This document shows, in pieces, positions 34,626-42,866 of a stretch of DNA of 64,000 bases (its first letter is position 1; every line of letters begins with the position of its first letter). The translations under genes and the position numbers were made by a program. The notes below the pieces were generated by a model. That model was not told where the DNA came from. It worked only from the letters and a program-made list of their open reading frames with translations, and did not search any database. Source of the DNA: JAFMJV01 sp034436555 (GTDB lineage Bacteria > Chloroflexota > Limnocylindria > Limnocylindrales > CSP1-4); NCBI GenBank assembly GCA_034436555.1, contig DAOTUU010000040.1, positions 37,369-101,368 on the forward strand, in the 5' to 3' direction.

Positions 34626-35302
34626 CCATCGCCCGGCGCATCGCCCGCCTGGAGCTGGCCCTGCCGCCCACGGAGGCGGTCCTGGTGTGGCTCGCGGACG
34701 CCCAGGGCCACGGCTCGCTCCCTGCCTACGCCACATGGCTCATCGACCATCCGGAGCAGGTCCATCCCCTCGTGCGCATCAGCGAGCAGGTCACGGCGGC
34801 CGCGCGTGCCGGCCTCCGGGGCGAGGACCATGAGACCGTGGCGGACGCGGTGCGGAGGGCCGTCGGGCACGCTACGTTCCTGTTCGCGCTCGTCCTCCGG
34901 ATCGAGGTGGCGACCGACGAGCTGGTCCGCGTCGAGGGACCGAGGCTCGCGGCGCTCGGGGCGTGGCGACGGACCGCCAGGGAGGGATCGCAGGTACGGC
35001 GTGCGCTGGCGGCCGATGGCCTGGGCATCCTCGACGACCACGATCGGGTCCGCCGCCGGCTGGAGGCGCAGCACCTCGACGGACGCGACGCCCTGTTCGC
35101 CGACACCGCGGCGGCGTGGGCCGACCTGCTCGTCCTGGCACGCGACCTCGCGGGCGAGCTCCCTCCCGTGGCGGCGGTCGAGGATCGACCTGCTGGGGCC
35201 ACGGACCTCGTTGCCGCCGCCCGGAGCGATGCCCTGGACCTCCTCGGGCAGACGCTGGTGGCCGCGTCGATCGCCGGCCATCGGGCACGGGGCCTGGCGT
35301 GA
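34622..35302 (+). CDS. Hypothetical helical protein, 226 aa
   Basis: Family not recognised. The protein is almost wholly helical and Ala/Arg/Leu-rich, with ITIARRIARLELALPP-type start and VADAVRRAVGHATFLFALVLRIEV in the middle. No membrane segment or catalytic motif is evident. The GTGA overlap with the preceding gene shows it is the fourth member of the methyltransferase operon. A hairpin follows 25 bases after the stop. Confidence 0.65.
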   Translation: MTIARRIARLELALPPTEAVLVWLADAQGHGSLPAYATWLIDHPEQVHPLVRISEQVTAAARAGLRGEDHETVADAVRRAVGHATFLFALVLRIEVATDELVRVEGPRLAALGAWRRTAREGSQVRRALAADGLGILDDHDRVRRRLEAQHLDGRDALFADTAAAWADLLVLARDLAGELPPVAAVEDRPAGATDLVAAARSDALDLLGQTLVAASIAGHRARGLA

Positions 35303-35326
35303 GTCCGGGTTGGACGAGCGAGACGA

Positions 35327-35357
35327 GAAGGCCCCGAGCGGATCACCCGGAGCCTTC
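35327..35357 (+). terminator. Hairpin ending the methyltransferase operon
   Basis: GAAGGCCCCG pairs with CGGAGCCTTC with one C-A mismatch around an 11-base loop. It begins 25 bases after the last stop of the operon. No T-tract is seen. Confidence 0.5.
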
Positions 35358-35826
35358 GTACCAAGGAGGGGTCACGAGGCGGGTGGCGAATCCTCCCGTG
35401 TCGTGCCCTCGGGCCCCCGAGTCGTGACGCGCGAGCCGCGCCGGCGTCGGGTCGCGGGCATCTCGAGCGGCTCCCCTGCGCCCACCAGGGACGCGGCGAG
35501 GGTGCGCTGGGCGGAAACCGTACCGATCCGGACGGATGCCCGACGCCGCGAGCGCTCCCGACGGATACACCTCCCTAAGGCCATCGCTCACGTCGCAATG
35601 CGCGGGCCTAGCTTGGACAGAGGGCGTGCCGTCCTTTACCGCTCGGTAGGCGATTCGGTTCACACCGACAACCGCGTCCGTGCCCGTCGCGGCCCAGGCA
35701 AGCCGACCGGCGGCACGTGGCGGGCAATCCGAACACGGCCGGCCAAGCCAGGCGGCCCGTCGGCATCCGCCAGTGTGACGGCGACCTCTAGGCCGGGCCG
35801 AGACAAGCGAGTCCGGTCTGACCGAC
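35358..35826. other. Gene-poor stretch
   Basis: About 470 bases in which every open frame looks like low-complexity Arg/Pro shadow sequence on both strands. I see no RNA gene, repeat or promoter I can support. Base composition is still GC-rich but less extreme than in the backbone. Confidence 0.4.
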
Positions 35827-36297
35827 CTACAAACAACCCTGGCCGGCGTCGATGAAGCGCAGACTCTCGAGGGCGTCGTTATACGTGAGGTTGTAGCGCA
35901 CGCCCGAAAGGGGGCCGACGAAGGCCACTGGGCCTCGACCACCGTCGCCTATACCGTAGCCGATTTCGTAGTAGAGGCACACCTTCTTGCCGGTGGCCAG
36001 CCACACGGTCACCGAACCTTCACACTGGCCCCAAGTAGTGGATCCGCCGGCGCAGTTGCCGGGCAATGTGTGAGAGAAGAAGAGGCTGGACTCATCGGAA
36101 CAGACATACACGCTGTCATTGCCGTCGGTGGTGATTCCTTTGACGTTCTCCCAATTCCGGACGTAGTTGTTGTCCCCGAGGGTCCCGCAGTCGGTGCCCT
36201 GGGTGCCCGCGAACACCGGGACGGCGCTCGCGGCGACGGAGCCGAACGAGACGACAGCAGCCAGGACCAAGCGCAGACCCACGACTCGCCGACGCAT
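35827..36297 (-). CDS. Small secreted cysteine-containing protein
   Basis: A 156-residue exported protein. A signal peptide (RLVLAAVVSFGSVAASAVPVFA) is followed by a beta-rich domain with cysteines in TDCGTLG, VYVCSDE, GNCAGG, GQCEG, KVCLYY and the terminal GQGCL, so three disulfides are possible. GGAGGT lies seven bases before the ATG. Base composition is more AT-rich than the flanking backbone, suggesting transfer. It could be a small secreted effector, inhibitor or adhesin; no family is recognised. Confidence 0.7.
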   Translation of the reverse strand: MRRRVVGLRLVLAAVVSFGSVAASAVPVFAGTQGTDCGTLGDNNYVRNWENVKGITTDGNDSVYVCSDESSLFFSHTLPGNCAGGSTTWGQCEGSVTVWLATGKKVCLYYEIGYGIGDGGRGPVAFVGPLSGVRYNLTYNDALESLRFIDAGQGCL

Positions 36298-36519
36298 CGG
36301 TAACCTCCAGTCGGAACGAAGTCCACAACGCCGCTGACGGTAGCACAGCCATCAAGTCATCAGTCAGGGCCGCCACGCTTGACACCCCAGTGCGGGACAG
36401 TGACGATTGCTACAGGGCGCGGACCACGGTACTGGTGCCCAGACACCCGAACGGGACAGGAGGCGATGGTACCCGGAATCGCGTCTGCCCCGGCCCCTAG
36501 CCGCCGCTCGCGGGCTCGG

Positions 36520-36879
36520 CCGATCACAAGCCTGTGCTCTGCCTTGCGCAGGCGGCGCTTGGTGGAGGCAGCGCTCGTGCTGGGCGCGCGCCGGGCAAGG
36601 ACACTGCGAAAGTGTTTGCTGCCGCACCGGGCACCAGTGGCGGGGGCGTACGCGGCGCTTTCGGTGGGCCGGGCGGTATTCTTCGAGGCGTCGCTGGGCT
36701 TCCTGGGGGCGGGCATCCCGGAGCCGACCCCCTCGATCGGCGGGCTGCTGGGCTCGGCGGGCATGTACTACCGCACGGATCCGGGGCTGATCCTCTACCC
36801 GGCGCTGTTCCTGGGTTTGCTCGTGCTGGCGGTCAACCTGGTGGGCGAGAGCCTGCGGTCCGCGGAGGACGACGGGTGA
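36520..36879 (+). pseudogene. 5'-truncated oligopeptide ABC permease (OppC/DppC-like)
   Basis: Only the C-terminal third of a permease is present. Family-like sequence starts near LRRRRLVEAALVLGAR (the EAA loop that touches the ATPase) and runs through FFEASLGFLGAGIPEPTPSIGGLL to the last membrane helix and the stop. The first four or so helices are missing, and the bases before about 36520 encode nothing permease-like. The start could not be defined, and the exact break is uncertain by some tens of bases. It overlaps the following intact permease gene by four bases, as in a normal opp operon. Confidence 0.75.
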
Positions 36880-37799
36880 TCCGGTACGTGGGGCGGCGGC
36901 TGCTGACCGCGCTGGTCACCGTCTGGCTCGTGGCGACCGCGGGCTTTCTCCTGGTGGAGATGATCCCTGGCGACCCGGCGCGTTCGCTGGCCGGCCCCAG
37001 CGCGTCCGAGGAGACCGTCCAGCGCATCCGGGAGGCGTACGGCTTCGACGATCCGCTGCTCCAGCGATATGTCCTGACGATGACGCGGATGCTCCAGGGT
37101 GACCTGGGCGACTCGTTCTCACGCGGCGAGCCGGTGGCCACGGTCATCGCCCGGTCGCTGCCGCAGACGCTGACGCTGACCGCGTTGGCGTTCCTGGCCG
37201 AGGTGGCCATCGGGGTGCCGCTGGCGCTCTGGGTCGTGAGCCGGCGATCGCGCTGGGCCGACCGGTTCCTGCTGGGGTCCGCCGCCCTGACCAGCGCCGT
37301 GCCGTCGTTCCTGATCGGCCTCGTGCTGATCTACGTGTTCGCGTTCGTCCTCGGGTGGTTCCCGCTGCCGGGTGGCCGGGGCGCCGGGCCGGTGGCCTAC
37401 GTGCTGCCGGTGCTCACGCTGGGCGTGCCGTTCGGCCTGGTGCTGGCGAGGCTGCTGCGCACGTCGCTGTTGGAGCAGCTCGACCAGCCGTACGTGGTCT
37501 ACGCGGCCGGGATGGGCGATTCTGCCTGGTCCGTGCGGCTACGCCACGTGCTGCCGAACGCGCTGCTGCCACTGCTGTCCGTGCTGGCGCTGGACTTCGC
37601 GGGGCTCTTCAGCGCGGTCGCCGTGGTGGAGGTGATGTTCTCGATGCCCGGCCTGGGCGCCGACCTGGTCAACGGGTTGCGACGCCTGGACACGGCGCTC
37701 ATCGTGGGCGTGGGCGTGGTGGCGGGGTTGCTCGTCGCCCTGGTGAACGTGGTCGCGGATCTCGCCGTCATTGCCATCGACCCCCGGGTGCGCCGATGA
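36876..37799 (+). CDS. Oligopeptide/dipeptide ABC transporter permease (OppB/DppB-like)
   Basis: A 307-residue permease with six membrane helices, starting IRYVGRRLLTALVTVWLVATA as in OppB, with the family segment EMIPGDPAR after the first helix. The EAA loop is YVVYAAGMGDSAWSVRLRHVLPNALLP, and the C-terminal helix pair follows. The start is GTG in GTGA overlap with the truncated oppC. In most operons oppB precedes oppC; here the order is reversed. With its partner permease broken and no binding protein or ATPase next to it, function is doubtful unless parts are supplied elsewhere (the window begins with an OppD end). Confidence 0.85.
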   Translation: MIRYVGRRLLTALVTVWLVATAGFLLVEMIPGDPARSLAGPSASEETVQRIREAYGFDDPLLQRYVLTMTRMLQGDLGDSFSRGEPVATVIARSLPQTLTLTALAFLAEVAIGVPLALWVVSRRSRWADRFLLGSAALTSAVPSFLIGLVLIYVFAFVLGWFPLPGGRGAGPVAYVLPVLTLGVPFGLVLARLLRTSLLEQLDQPYVVYAAGMGDSAWSVRLRHVLPNALLPLLSVLALDFAGLFSAVAVVEVMFSMPGLGADLVNGLRRLDTALIVGVGVVAGLLVALVNVVADLAVIAIDPRVRR

Positions 37800-37980
37800 T
37801 GCGAACGCCGAGTCCGCGGACTGGCGGATATGCGGAGGCCCGCCTCCGCACCGGACTTCAGCACGAGTCGAAGAGCGGACTTCCGACAAGTCCTGACTGC
37901 CGGGACGGTCTCGTCCATGGAGGCGCGAGTCGACGGGCGGATGTGACTGCCCGGCTTCATGAGTTCGGCGCTGGCGTCAC

Positions 37981-38178
37981 CTATCGACGTTGAGGACATG
38001 AAGCCCGGCTTCGATCAACACCTTGGTGGATGAGGCCAACGCGCTGCACGCGGCGGCAGGGACTGAGCGGTGCGCCGGGGACCAGGGAGTCGAGGCGGAT
38101 CCCTGCGATGCGGACCTCGGTTTGAGCGCGCTCCAGGCGCTCCGTGGCCTCGAGCAGGGCGATGGCGGGGTCGGTCAT
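37981..38178 (-). CDS. Possible small helical protein, 65 aa
   Basis: A short frame starting MTDPAIALLEATERLERAQTE with an AAGGGAG site nine bases upstream. The first half forms a clear amphipathic helix; the second half is Arg/Pro-rich. No relatives recognised. The ribosome site is the main support, since the longer open frame upstream is not protein-like. Confidence 0.45.
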   Translation of the reverse strand: MTDPAIALLEATERLERAQTEVRIAGIRLDSLVPGAPLSPCRRVQRVGLIHQGVDRSRASCPQRR

Positions 38179-38577
38179 CGTGGTGGCTCCCTTCGTGGTG
38201 GCGGTGATGGTGTGCATGTGCTCCATGGACGCTCCGATCGCGCCGTCATGCAAGGCCCCGTGGCGCGCGTGCACGCGATGACACCGGATGGATTCCCACG
38301 GTGACCTCCCACGCCGGGGTGGACCAGCGACCTGGTCCTCTGCCCGGGGGCTGGGCGGGATGGCGATTACGCCGGGACGACACCGAGCGGGACCGACACG
38401 ATGGCAGAATGGTGTCGGCTGGGGCGTGTGGTCGATGTTGACCCTAGGAGTCCAGATCCCCACGTACGATCCGTGCGGGGTGGAGTCGCCACGCCGATGG
38501 TTCCATTCGGCTTGACATCGGCTCTCGGTCCAGCCCATGCTTCACGCGACTTGGTCTGACTGGAGGAGTGGGTAGCC
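38179..38577. other. Divergent intergenic region before the serine-protease cassette
   Basis: About 400 bases without a supportable gene. A TTGACA at 38512-38517 with a weak CATGCT 18 bases later could be the promoter of the protease gene, and GGAGGAG lies ahead of its TTG start. Nothing else stands out. Confidence 0.35.
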
Positions 38578-39699
38578 TTGGCGCTCGCTGAACGGCGCGC
38601 GGCGATCGCGGCATTGGAAGCTGTGCGGGAGAGCCGGGTCCTCGCTTACGTCATGGCCGACCGCGGCGTCCACCCCGCCGTACCCGGGTTCAGCCTGAAC
38701 TTCGAGCAAGATCCGTTCCTGCTCATCGTGGATCACCTTCGGGCGATCGGACACGTCCCCAGGCTCGACCTGTTCCTCTACACGCGCGGCGGTGAGACCG
38801 ACGCAGTTTGGCCCCTGGTGTGCCTCCTCCGCGAGTACACCGATCACCTGACCGTGCTCGTCCCGCACAGGGCGCACAGCGCTGGCACTCTCCTCTGCCT
38901 CGGCGCGGATGAGCTGGTCCTGGGGCCACTCGCCGAACTGAGCCCAATCGACCCGACCACGGGTAATCAGTTCAACCCCGCCGATCCGTCGAATGCCGCG
39001 AGCCGCTATGGCATCTCCGTCGAGGACGTCACCTCGTACATGCGACTGGCGGAGAAGAATGTCGCGACGGACCGAGTCACCGATGAGCAGCTGATGGCGG
39101 ACAAGGCCATCGCGCTGGAGTCGTCGGTGCGCCTCGAGATGTTCCTGGAGCTCACCAAGGTCGTGCACCCCCTGGCTCTCGGGAATGTGGAGCGGGTCTA
39201 CCTGCAGATCCGCCGCTTGGCTTCGATCCTTCTGGGACTGCACCTGAGCGAGAGAGAGGACAAGGATCGGATTCAGGGCATCGTCCGGCAGCTCACGGAG
39301 GAGTTCTACTCCCATCAGCACGTCATCCCGCGCAGGGAGGCCATCCCCCTGCTCGGCGCTTGGGCGAAGAAGGCCACGGGCGACGAGGAGGCGTGCATGA
39401 CCGAACTTTTCGACCGCTATGCGGACGACCTGGGCCTTCGTACCCCCTTCAGCCTTCCCCAGTACATGGGTACCGACCAGGTGAAGGACCTCACGGCGGT
39501 CGCAGGACACCTGGACAGCGCCGACACTTCGCACGTGCATGAGACGCGGATGCGGGTCATGCAAAGGGCTGTGCTACCTTCCGGCATCCAAGTTCAGCTC
39601 CCGCCAGGCGTGATGCCGCCCCTGGAGCCCTGGCCGGGACGCGCCTTCGAGACTGGGGTGGATTCGGTCGGTTGGAAGACGAACACTGGAGGCACCTGA
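38578..39699 (+). CDS. Serine dehydrogenase proteinase-type (SDH_sah, ClpP/crotonase fold) protease
   Basis: A 373-residue ClpP-like serine hydrolase. The central fold shows LDLFLYTRGGETDAVWPLV (oxyanion region), then VLVPHRAHSAGTLLCLGADELV with the probable nucleophile Ser101, and LGPLAELSPIDP directly after, the hallmark of the SDH proteinase family. The C-terminal part (about 200-330) is helical. There is no signal peptide or membrane segment, so it probably acts in the cytoplasm. The TTG start has GGAGGAG upstream. The next gene begins on its stop codon, and a PIN nuclease follows, suggesting a three-gene functional unit. Confidence 0.8.
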   Translation: MALAERRAAIAALEAVRESRVLAYVMADRGVHPAVPGFSLNFEQDPFLLIVDHLRAIGHVPRLDLFLYTRGGETDAVWPLVCLLREYTDHLTVLVPHRAHSAGTLLCLGADELVLGPLAELSPIDPTTGNQFNPADPSNAASRYGISVEDVTSYMRLAEKNVATDRVTDEQLMADKAIALESSVRLEMFLELTKVVHPLALGNVERVYLQIRRLASILLGLHLSEREDKDRIQGIVRQLTEEFYSHQHVIPRREAIPLLGAWAKKATGDEEACMTELFDRYADDLGLRTPFSLPQYMGTDQVKDLTAVAGHLDSADTSHVHETRMRVMQRAVLPSGIQVQLPPGVMPPLEPWPGRAFETGVDSVGWKTNTGGT

Positions 39700-40028
39700 T
39701 GGACCGGCTCGAGACGAATAGGCGTCCACCGAACGTAGCGACGGTGCAGCTGACCTTCTCGACCGCCGACATCCAACGTGCCCACTTCGTGGGTAAGGTT
39801 GGCTCTATCGGCGCGACACCCCACGCTCGGAGCGTGGTGGACCGCGGTGTGGTCAGCGTGGACCACGGTTCGCGGACCATCGGTGACGGGGAGCCGGGCT
39901 CGGCTGAGTCACAGGTCATCCGGATGGCCTACATCCACGGAGAGCTGCACCCCATCGTCCCGGGATCCCCTCCGGACGCACGCCCGCTGGACGAGGCCGC
40001 CGGCATCTTCCGACTCATCACGCGGTAG
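39699..40028 (+). CDS. Small hypothetical protein of the protease cassette
   Basis: A 109-residue protein starting MDRLETNRRPPNVATVQLTF. The ATG overlaps the protease stop (TGATG) and has GGAGG eight bases upstream, so it is almost certainly translated with the protease. No signature is recognised; the N-terminal half is beta-rich and could be an inhibitor or adaptor of the protease (inference). Confidence 0.65.
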   Translation: MDRLETNRRPPNVATVQLTFSTADIQRAHFVGKVGSIGATPHARSVVDRGVVSVDHGSRTIGDGEPGSAESQVIRMAYIHGELHPIVPGSPPDARPLDEAAGIFRLITR

Positions 40029-40043
40029 GCGACGGCCGGAGGC

Positions 40044-40496
40044 GTGCCGGCCGTCGTAGGCTCGACGATCTATGACCGGGCGGCACTGCTTGACGCAGGA
40101 GCGCTCATCGCGCTAGCTGATCCCAGCGACGACCACGCCGAGGAGGCGGCCGCATGTCTCACGGCCGTTGTCGCGGCACGGCTGCCTGTCTACGTCACCA
40201 CGCACACGCTCGCTGAGGCTCACCGGCGGTTGCTCTTCAGAATCGGGAGCGATCGGGCACGGATGGCGCTGGACCTCATCTACGACGGTTCCGTGAACGT
40301 CGTGCGGTGCTTGCCGGAGGACGAGGCGGAGGCGCGCCGGATCCTTGCCCGGTATGCAAGCGTGCAGCTGTCCCTTGGCGACGCCCTTGCGATGGCCACC
40401 ATGGTCCGCATGGGGATCCGGACAGTGGTCTCCTTCGACGACGACTTTCTCATCGCCGGCTTCGTGCGCATCCCACCCTTCTATGTGTGGTGGTGA
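40044..40496 (+). CDS. PIN-domain nuclease (VapC-like)
   Basis: A 150-residue PIN domain of the type found in VapC RNase toxins. The acidic metal site is complete: Asp17 (LLDAGALIALAD), Glu58 (HTLAEAHRR), Asp113 (LGDALAMA) and Asp132-134 (SFDDDF). It starts GTG, 15 bases after the preceding stop. No VapB-type antitoxin with a DNA-binding fold is recognised next to it; the preceding 109-residue protein is the only candidate. It could be an RNase effector or a toxin. Confidence 0.85.
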   Translation: MPAVVGSTIYDRAALLDAGALIALADPSDDHAEEAAACLTAVVAARLPVYVTTHTLAEAHRRLLFRIGSDRARMALDLIYDGSVNVVRCLPEDEAEARRILARYASVQLSLGDALAMATMVRMGIRTVVSFDDDFLIAGFVRIPPFYVWW

Positions 40497-40556
40497 CGCA
40501 CCCTCCTTGATCCGTCAGGGTCCCCCATCGGTAAGGCCCTGCCACGAGCGGCCCTG

Positions 40557-41054
40557 GTGTCGGGCGCGGAGGGGTTGCGCGATCGTTCCCTATACGGCCC
40601 CCGGCGCATGCGTACGCTTCAGCATCCTGCCGAGGAAATTCCGATCGTAGACATCCACGAAGTACACGGCACACCGAGGGCCCTCCTCGAAGCCGGGGTC
40701 CCCAGGGTGATAGGTGACGATGTAGCCGGCCAGATCACGCCCCGGAACAAGGACGAGGTCCGGGCGCTGGACAACGCGGGTTTCGCCCCCATCGAGGTGC
40801 CGCTGGAGGTCGTGATGCACCTCGAACCACGCTGGCTTTCCGACGACCGGACGCAGGCCGAGAAGACCGTCATCACGTTGGCCGCGGAGCTCGAAAGGTC
40901 CGCACGCGGTGGACGGCAAGACCATGCGGTCCTGAACCACCTGAGGAAGCGGATCAACGCATTCCAACGCCATCCATCCGCCCTCTCCGACGACGACGTC
41001 CACGCGCTTGCTCACGACATCACGGAGGCGATCCAGGGTGGCCGACGACCCTAG
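40557..41054 (+). CDS. Hypothetical protein, 165 aa
   Basis: A weakly supported gene. The C-terminal half reads like a real helical protein (KTVITLAAELERSARGG, LNHLRKRINAFQRHPSALS, DVHALAHDITEAI) with GC-rich third positions, whereas the first 50 residues are less convincing. An antisense frame (40590-41192) also has a protein-like end. An internal ATG at 40611 is an alternative start. No function can be given. Confidence 0.4.
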   Translation: MSGAEGLRDRSLYGPRRMRTLQHPAEEIPIVDIHEVHGTPRALLEAGVPRVIGDDVAGQITPRNKDEVRALDNAGFAPIEVPLEVVMHLEPRWLSDDRTQAEKTVITLAAELERSARGGRQDHAVLNHLRKRINAFQRHPSALSDDDVHALAHDITEAIQGGRRP

Positions 41055-41392
41055 CTGCTCGACTCCAGGTCGAGAGCCTCCGAGCAAAGCCATGGTGTCC
41101 GGCGAGACGGAGGTGGCGTGCGTGCGGACGATGCTGTGGCGCTGAGGGGCGATGACGCTCTTCTGAGACTCTCGTCCCAAAGCCGCGCCCAATTCGGATC
41201 AGTGGACCGACGACCTGCCCGGAGCTACGTCGATCAAGTCGACAGCGGGCTCGACCGGTCGTCGCGGGGCCCCATGCGCCTCGTGCTGGACGGCCCCGGG
41301 GTCGAGTTGGTCCCGTCACCATGAGCACATCGTGCGTGCATGGGCCCGTAGTGCACTTCGTGACGGCCCGGCTCATCGTCGATGTCGGGCGA
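41055..41392. other. Intergenic region, nothing recognised
   Basis: These 338 bases lie between two genes that converge. I found only short Arg-rich open frames, and no hairpin or RNA that I would support. Confidence 0.4.
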
Positions 41393-42334
41393 CTACGACC
41401 GATGGTCCCGAACGTTCAGACGCAGCCACGGCTCTAGGCGTCGCACCTGGTCCTCTGCAATCCCGCCGCGTGATCCGAAACGTCGGAGCTCTTCTTCCGC
41501 TCGTCCTCGCTCCGGTTCCTCCAATACCGATGCCAGCACGGCCGTACCAAAAGCCACGGGGCTCTTCTCGTCTCCGGGCTCATCGGCTAGGACGGCCAAC
41601 ACATCGTCCAAGGTGTGCGGTTGTCGCCACAGTCCGAGCGCCTCGGCAGCCGCACGACGAACAACAACCTCTTCATCTTTCAGCATCTGCAATAATCTCG
41701 CCCGGGCTACCTCAGGCGGTACGCCCGCTGCACTGTAGGTCGGCGAAAGGCCGAGGGCCGCTCGCGCTCTCGCTATCGGCTCAGCCTGACCGCTCTGCTG
41801 AAGGAAGCTTGCATGGGTTTCCGTCGAGTCTCGAGGCACTACCAACCATGCCCCATCATCATTGACAATCCATGGATCGTTTGATGGATAGTCGAGTCCG
41901 GGGACCCCTGCACCAGATGCAGCCGGAGGTTCAAGCATCTCTGGATGCATTCCATCTAGAACCTCCCTCCCTACTCCCTGAAGGAACCGCGATGCCGATT
42001 TCAACGCCATTGATGGCGAGTCGTCGACAAAATGGGTCGAGATAGGGTCCCCGTCCCCTGACCGTAGCGCTGCTTCGAGCCTCTGAACGGGCACCCGACG
42101 CCACATCGGGCTATCAAGGAACGACCCCTCCTGGCGGGCCGCCACAGATACCTCAACAGTCTCTTCACGCCAGTCGACATCGATGAAGACTCTGTTGCGG
42201 GCTGACTCATACACGCGCCAGTCGCCCTGTTCAGGTTGGCCGTCTATTCGACGATATCCTCTCGTTAGCAACCAATCAAATTCGGAATCAATCGCACTAG
42301 CGAAATGCGAGCCTTGCACCTCTTCACGGCACAT
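41393..42334 (-). CDS. Candidate immunity protein for the RHS toxin, HEAT-like
   Basis: A 313-residue soluble protein directly behind the toxin-tipped RHS gene. The start at 42334 (MCREEVQGSHF) is preferred: GGGGGAG lies nine bases upstream and the overlap with the RHS end is 11 bases. A longer frame starting at 42445 would overlap by 122. The N-terminal half is mixed alpha/beta (FIDVDWREETVEVSV); the C-terminal half has HEAT/armadillo-like helices (EVARARLLQMLKDEEVVVRRAAAEA, LDDVLAVLADEP). Position and matching AT-richer composition point to an immunity role; this is inference. Confidence 0.6.
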   Translation of the reverse strand: MCREEVQGSHFASAIDSEFDWLLTRGYRRIDGQPEQGDWRVYESARNRVFIDVDWREETVEVSVAARQEGSFLDSPMWRRVPVQRLEAALRSGDGDPISTHFVDDSPSMALKSASRFLQGVGREVLDGMHPEMLEPPAASGAGVPGLDYPSNDPWIVNDDGAWLVVPRDSTETHASFLQQSGQAEPIARARAALGLSPTYSAAGVPPEVARARLLQMLKDEEVVVRRAAAEALGLWRQPHTLDDVLAVLADEPGDEKSPVAFGTAVLASVLEEPERGRAEEELRRFGSRGGIAEDQVRRLEPWLRLNVRDHRS

Positions 42335-42866
42335 ACGGGCAGTCTCCCCCAGCAAACGGCGGAGGCGCTTCCCACGGGTTGTTGTCGCCAAACCACGTAA
42401 GCCGTGGATAGCCTGCCGCTCGAATAGAGCCTCGTTCCAATCCATAGTATGGACTGGTAATCGAGGGAGGGCTTACACATGGACCAATGTCGTTAATGAT
42501 GCTTCTGGCACGAATCTGTTGTGATATCCATAGCTGATTGAGGCCTAGCTTCTCGGGCCGTGGCATCTTGCCGATGATTCTGGGCATGGTATGACACGGC
42601 GCAATAAGCCAGGTGAACAGATTAACTCGGGACTGGCGCTCTCCGATATTGGCACACTTGAGCTTCGTGTCGAACTTGTAGTAGTCAATCGGGTACACGA
42701 CATACTTGTACCGCGGAATGGCTATCACTGCGGGAGGGTTAGCTGCGATCTTCGACACGATTACTGTCCCCACAGCGGTAGCAAGCGCCGCCAATGCGAC
42801 AAGTCCTATCTTGATGCCCTCGCAAGACAGCCAAACCCACTTTATGTCGACCGTGCATGCGGTCTG
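42324..42866 (-). other. Variable C-terminal toxin tip of the second RHS protein
   Basis: This segment encodes the last 180 residues, after the conserved RHS end WDPDGR. It has a hydrophobic stretch (IGLVALAALATAVGTVIV), six cysteines and a basic central part, and ends in a Pro/Trp/Tyr-rich tail (YPRLTWFGDNNPW). I do not recognise the fold. Its bases are visibly more AT-rich than the RHS body, the usual mark of tip exchange. Confidence 0.6.

Noticed and set aside
35560..35700. TTCGGTTCACACCGA considered as a tRNA T-arm
   Set aside because: No acceptor stem, anticodon arm or D-arm can be formed around it.
35343..35942. 199-codon minus frame in the gene-poor stretch
   Set aside because: Low-complexity Arg/Pro sequence, and it overlaps the better supported secreted protein gene.
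37981..38538. Full 185-codon minus frame before the protease cassette
   Set aside because: Only the last 65 codons follow a ribosome site and look like protein; the upstream part was left out.
40590..41192. 200-codon minus frame opposite the 165-residue hypothetical gene
   Set aside because: Its N-terminal part is not protein-like, although its last 40 residues are plausible; kept as an alternative in the annotated entry.
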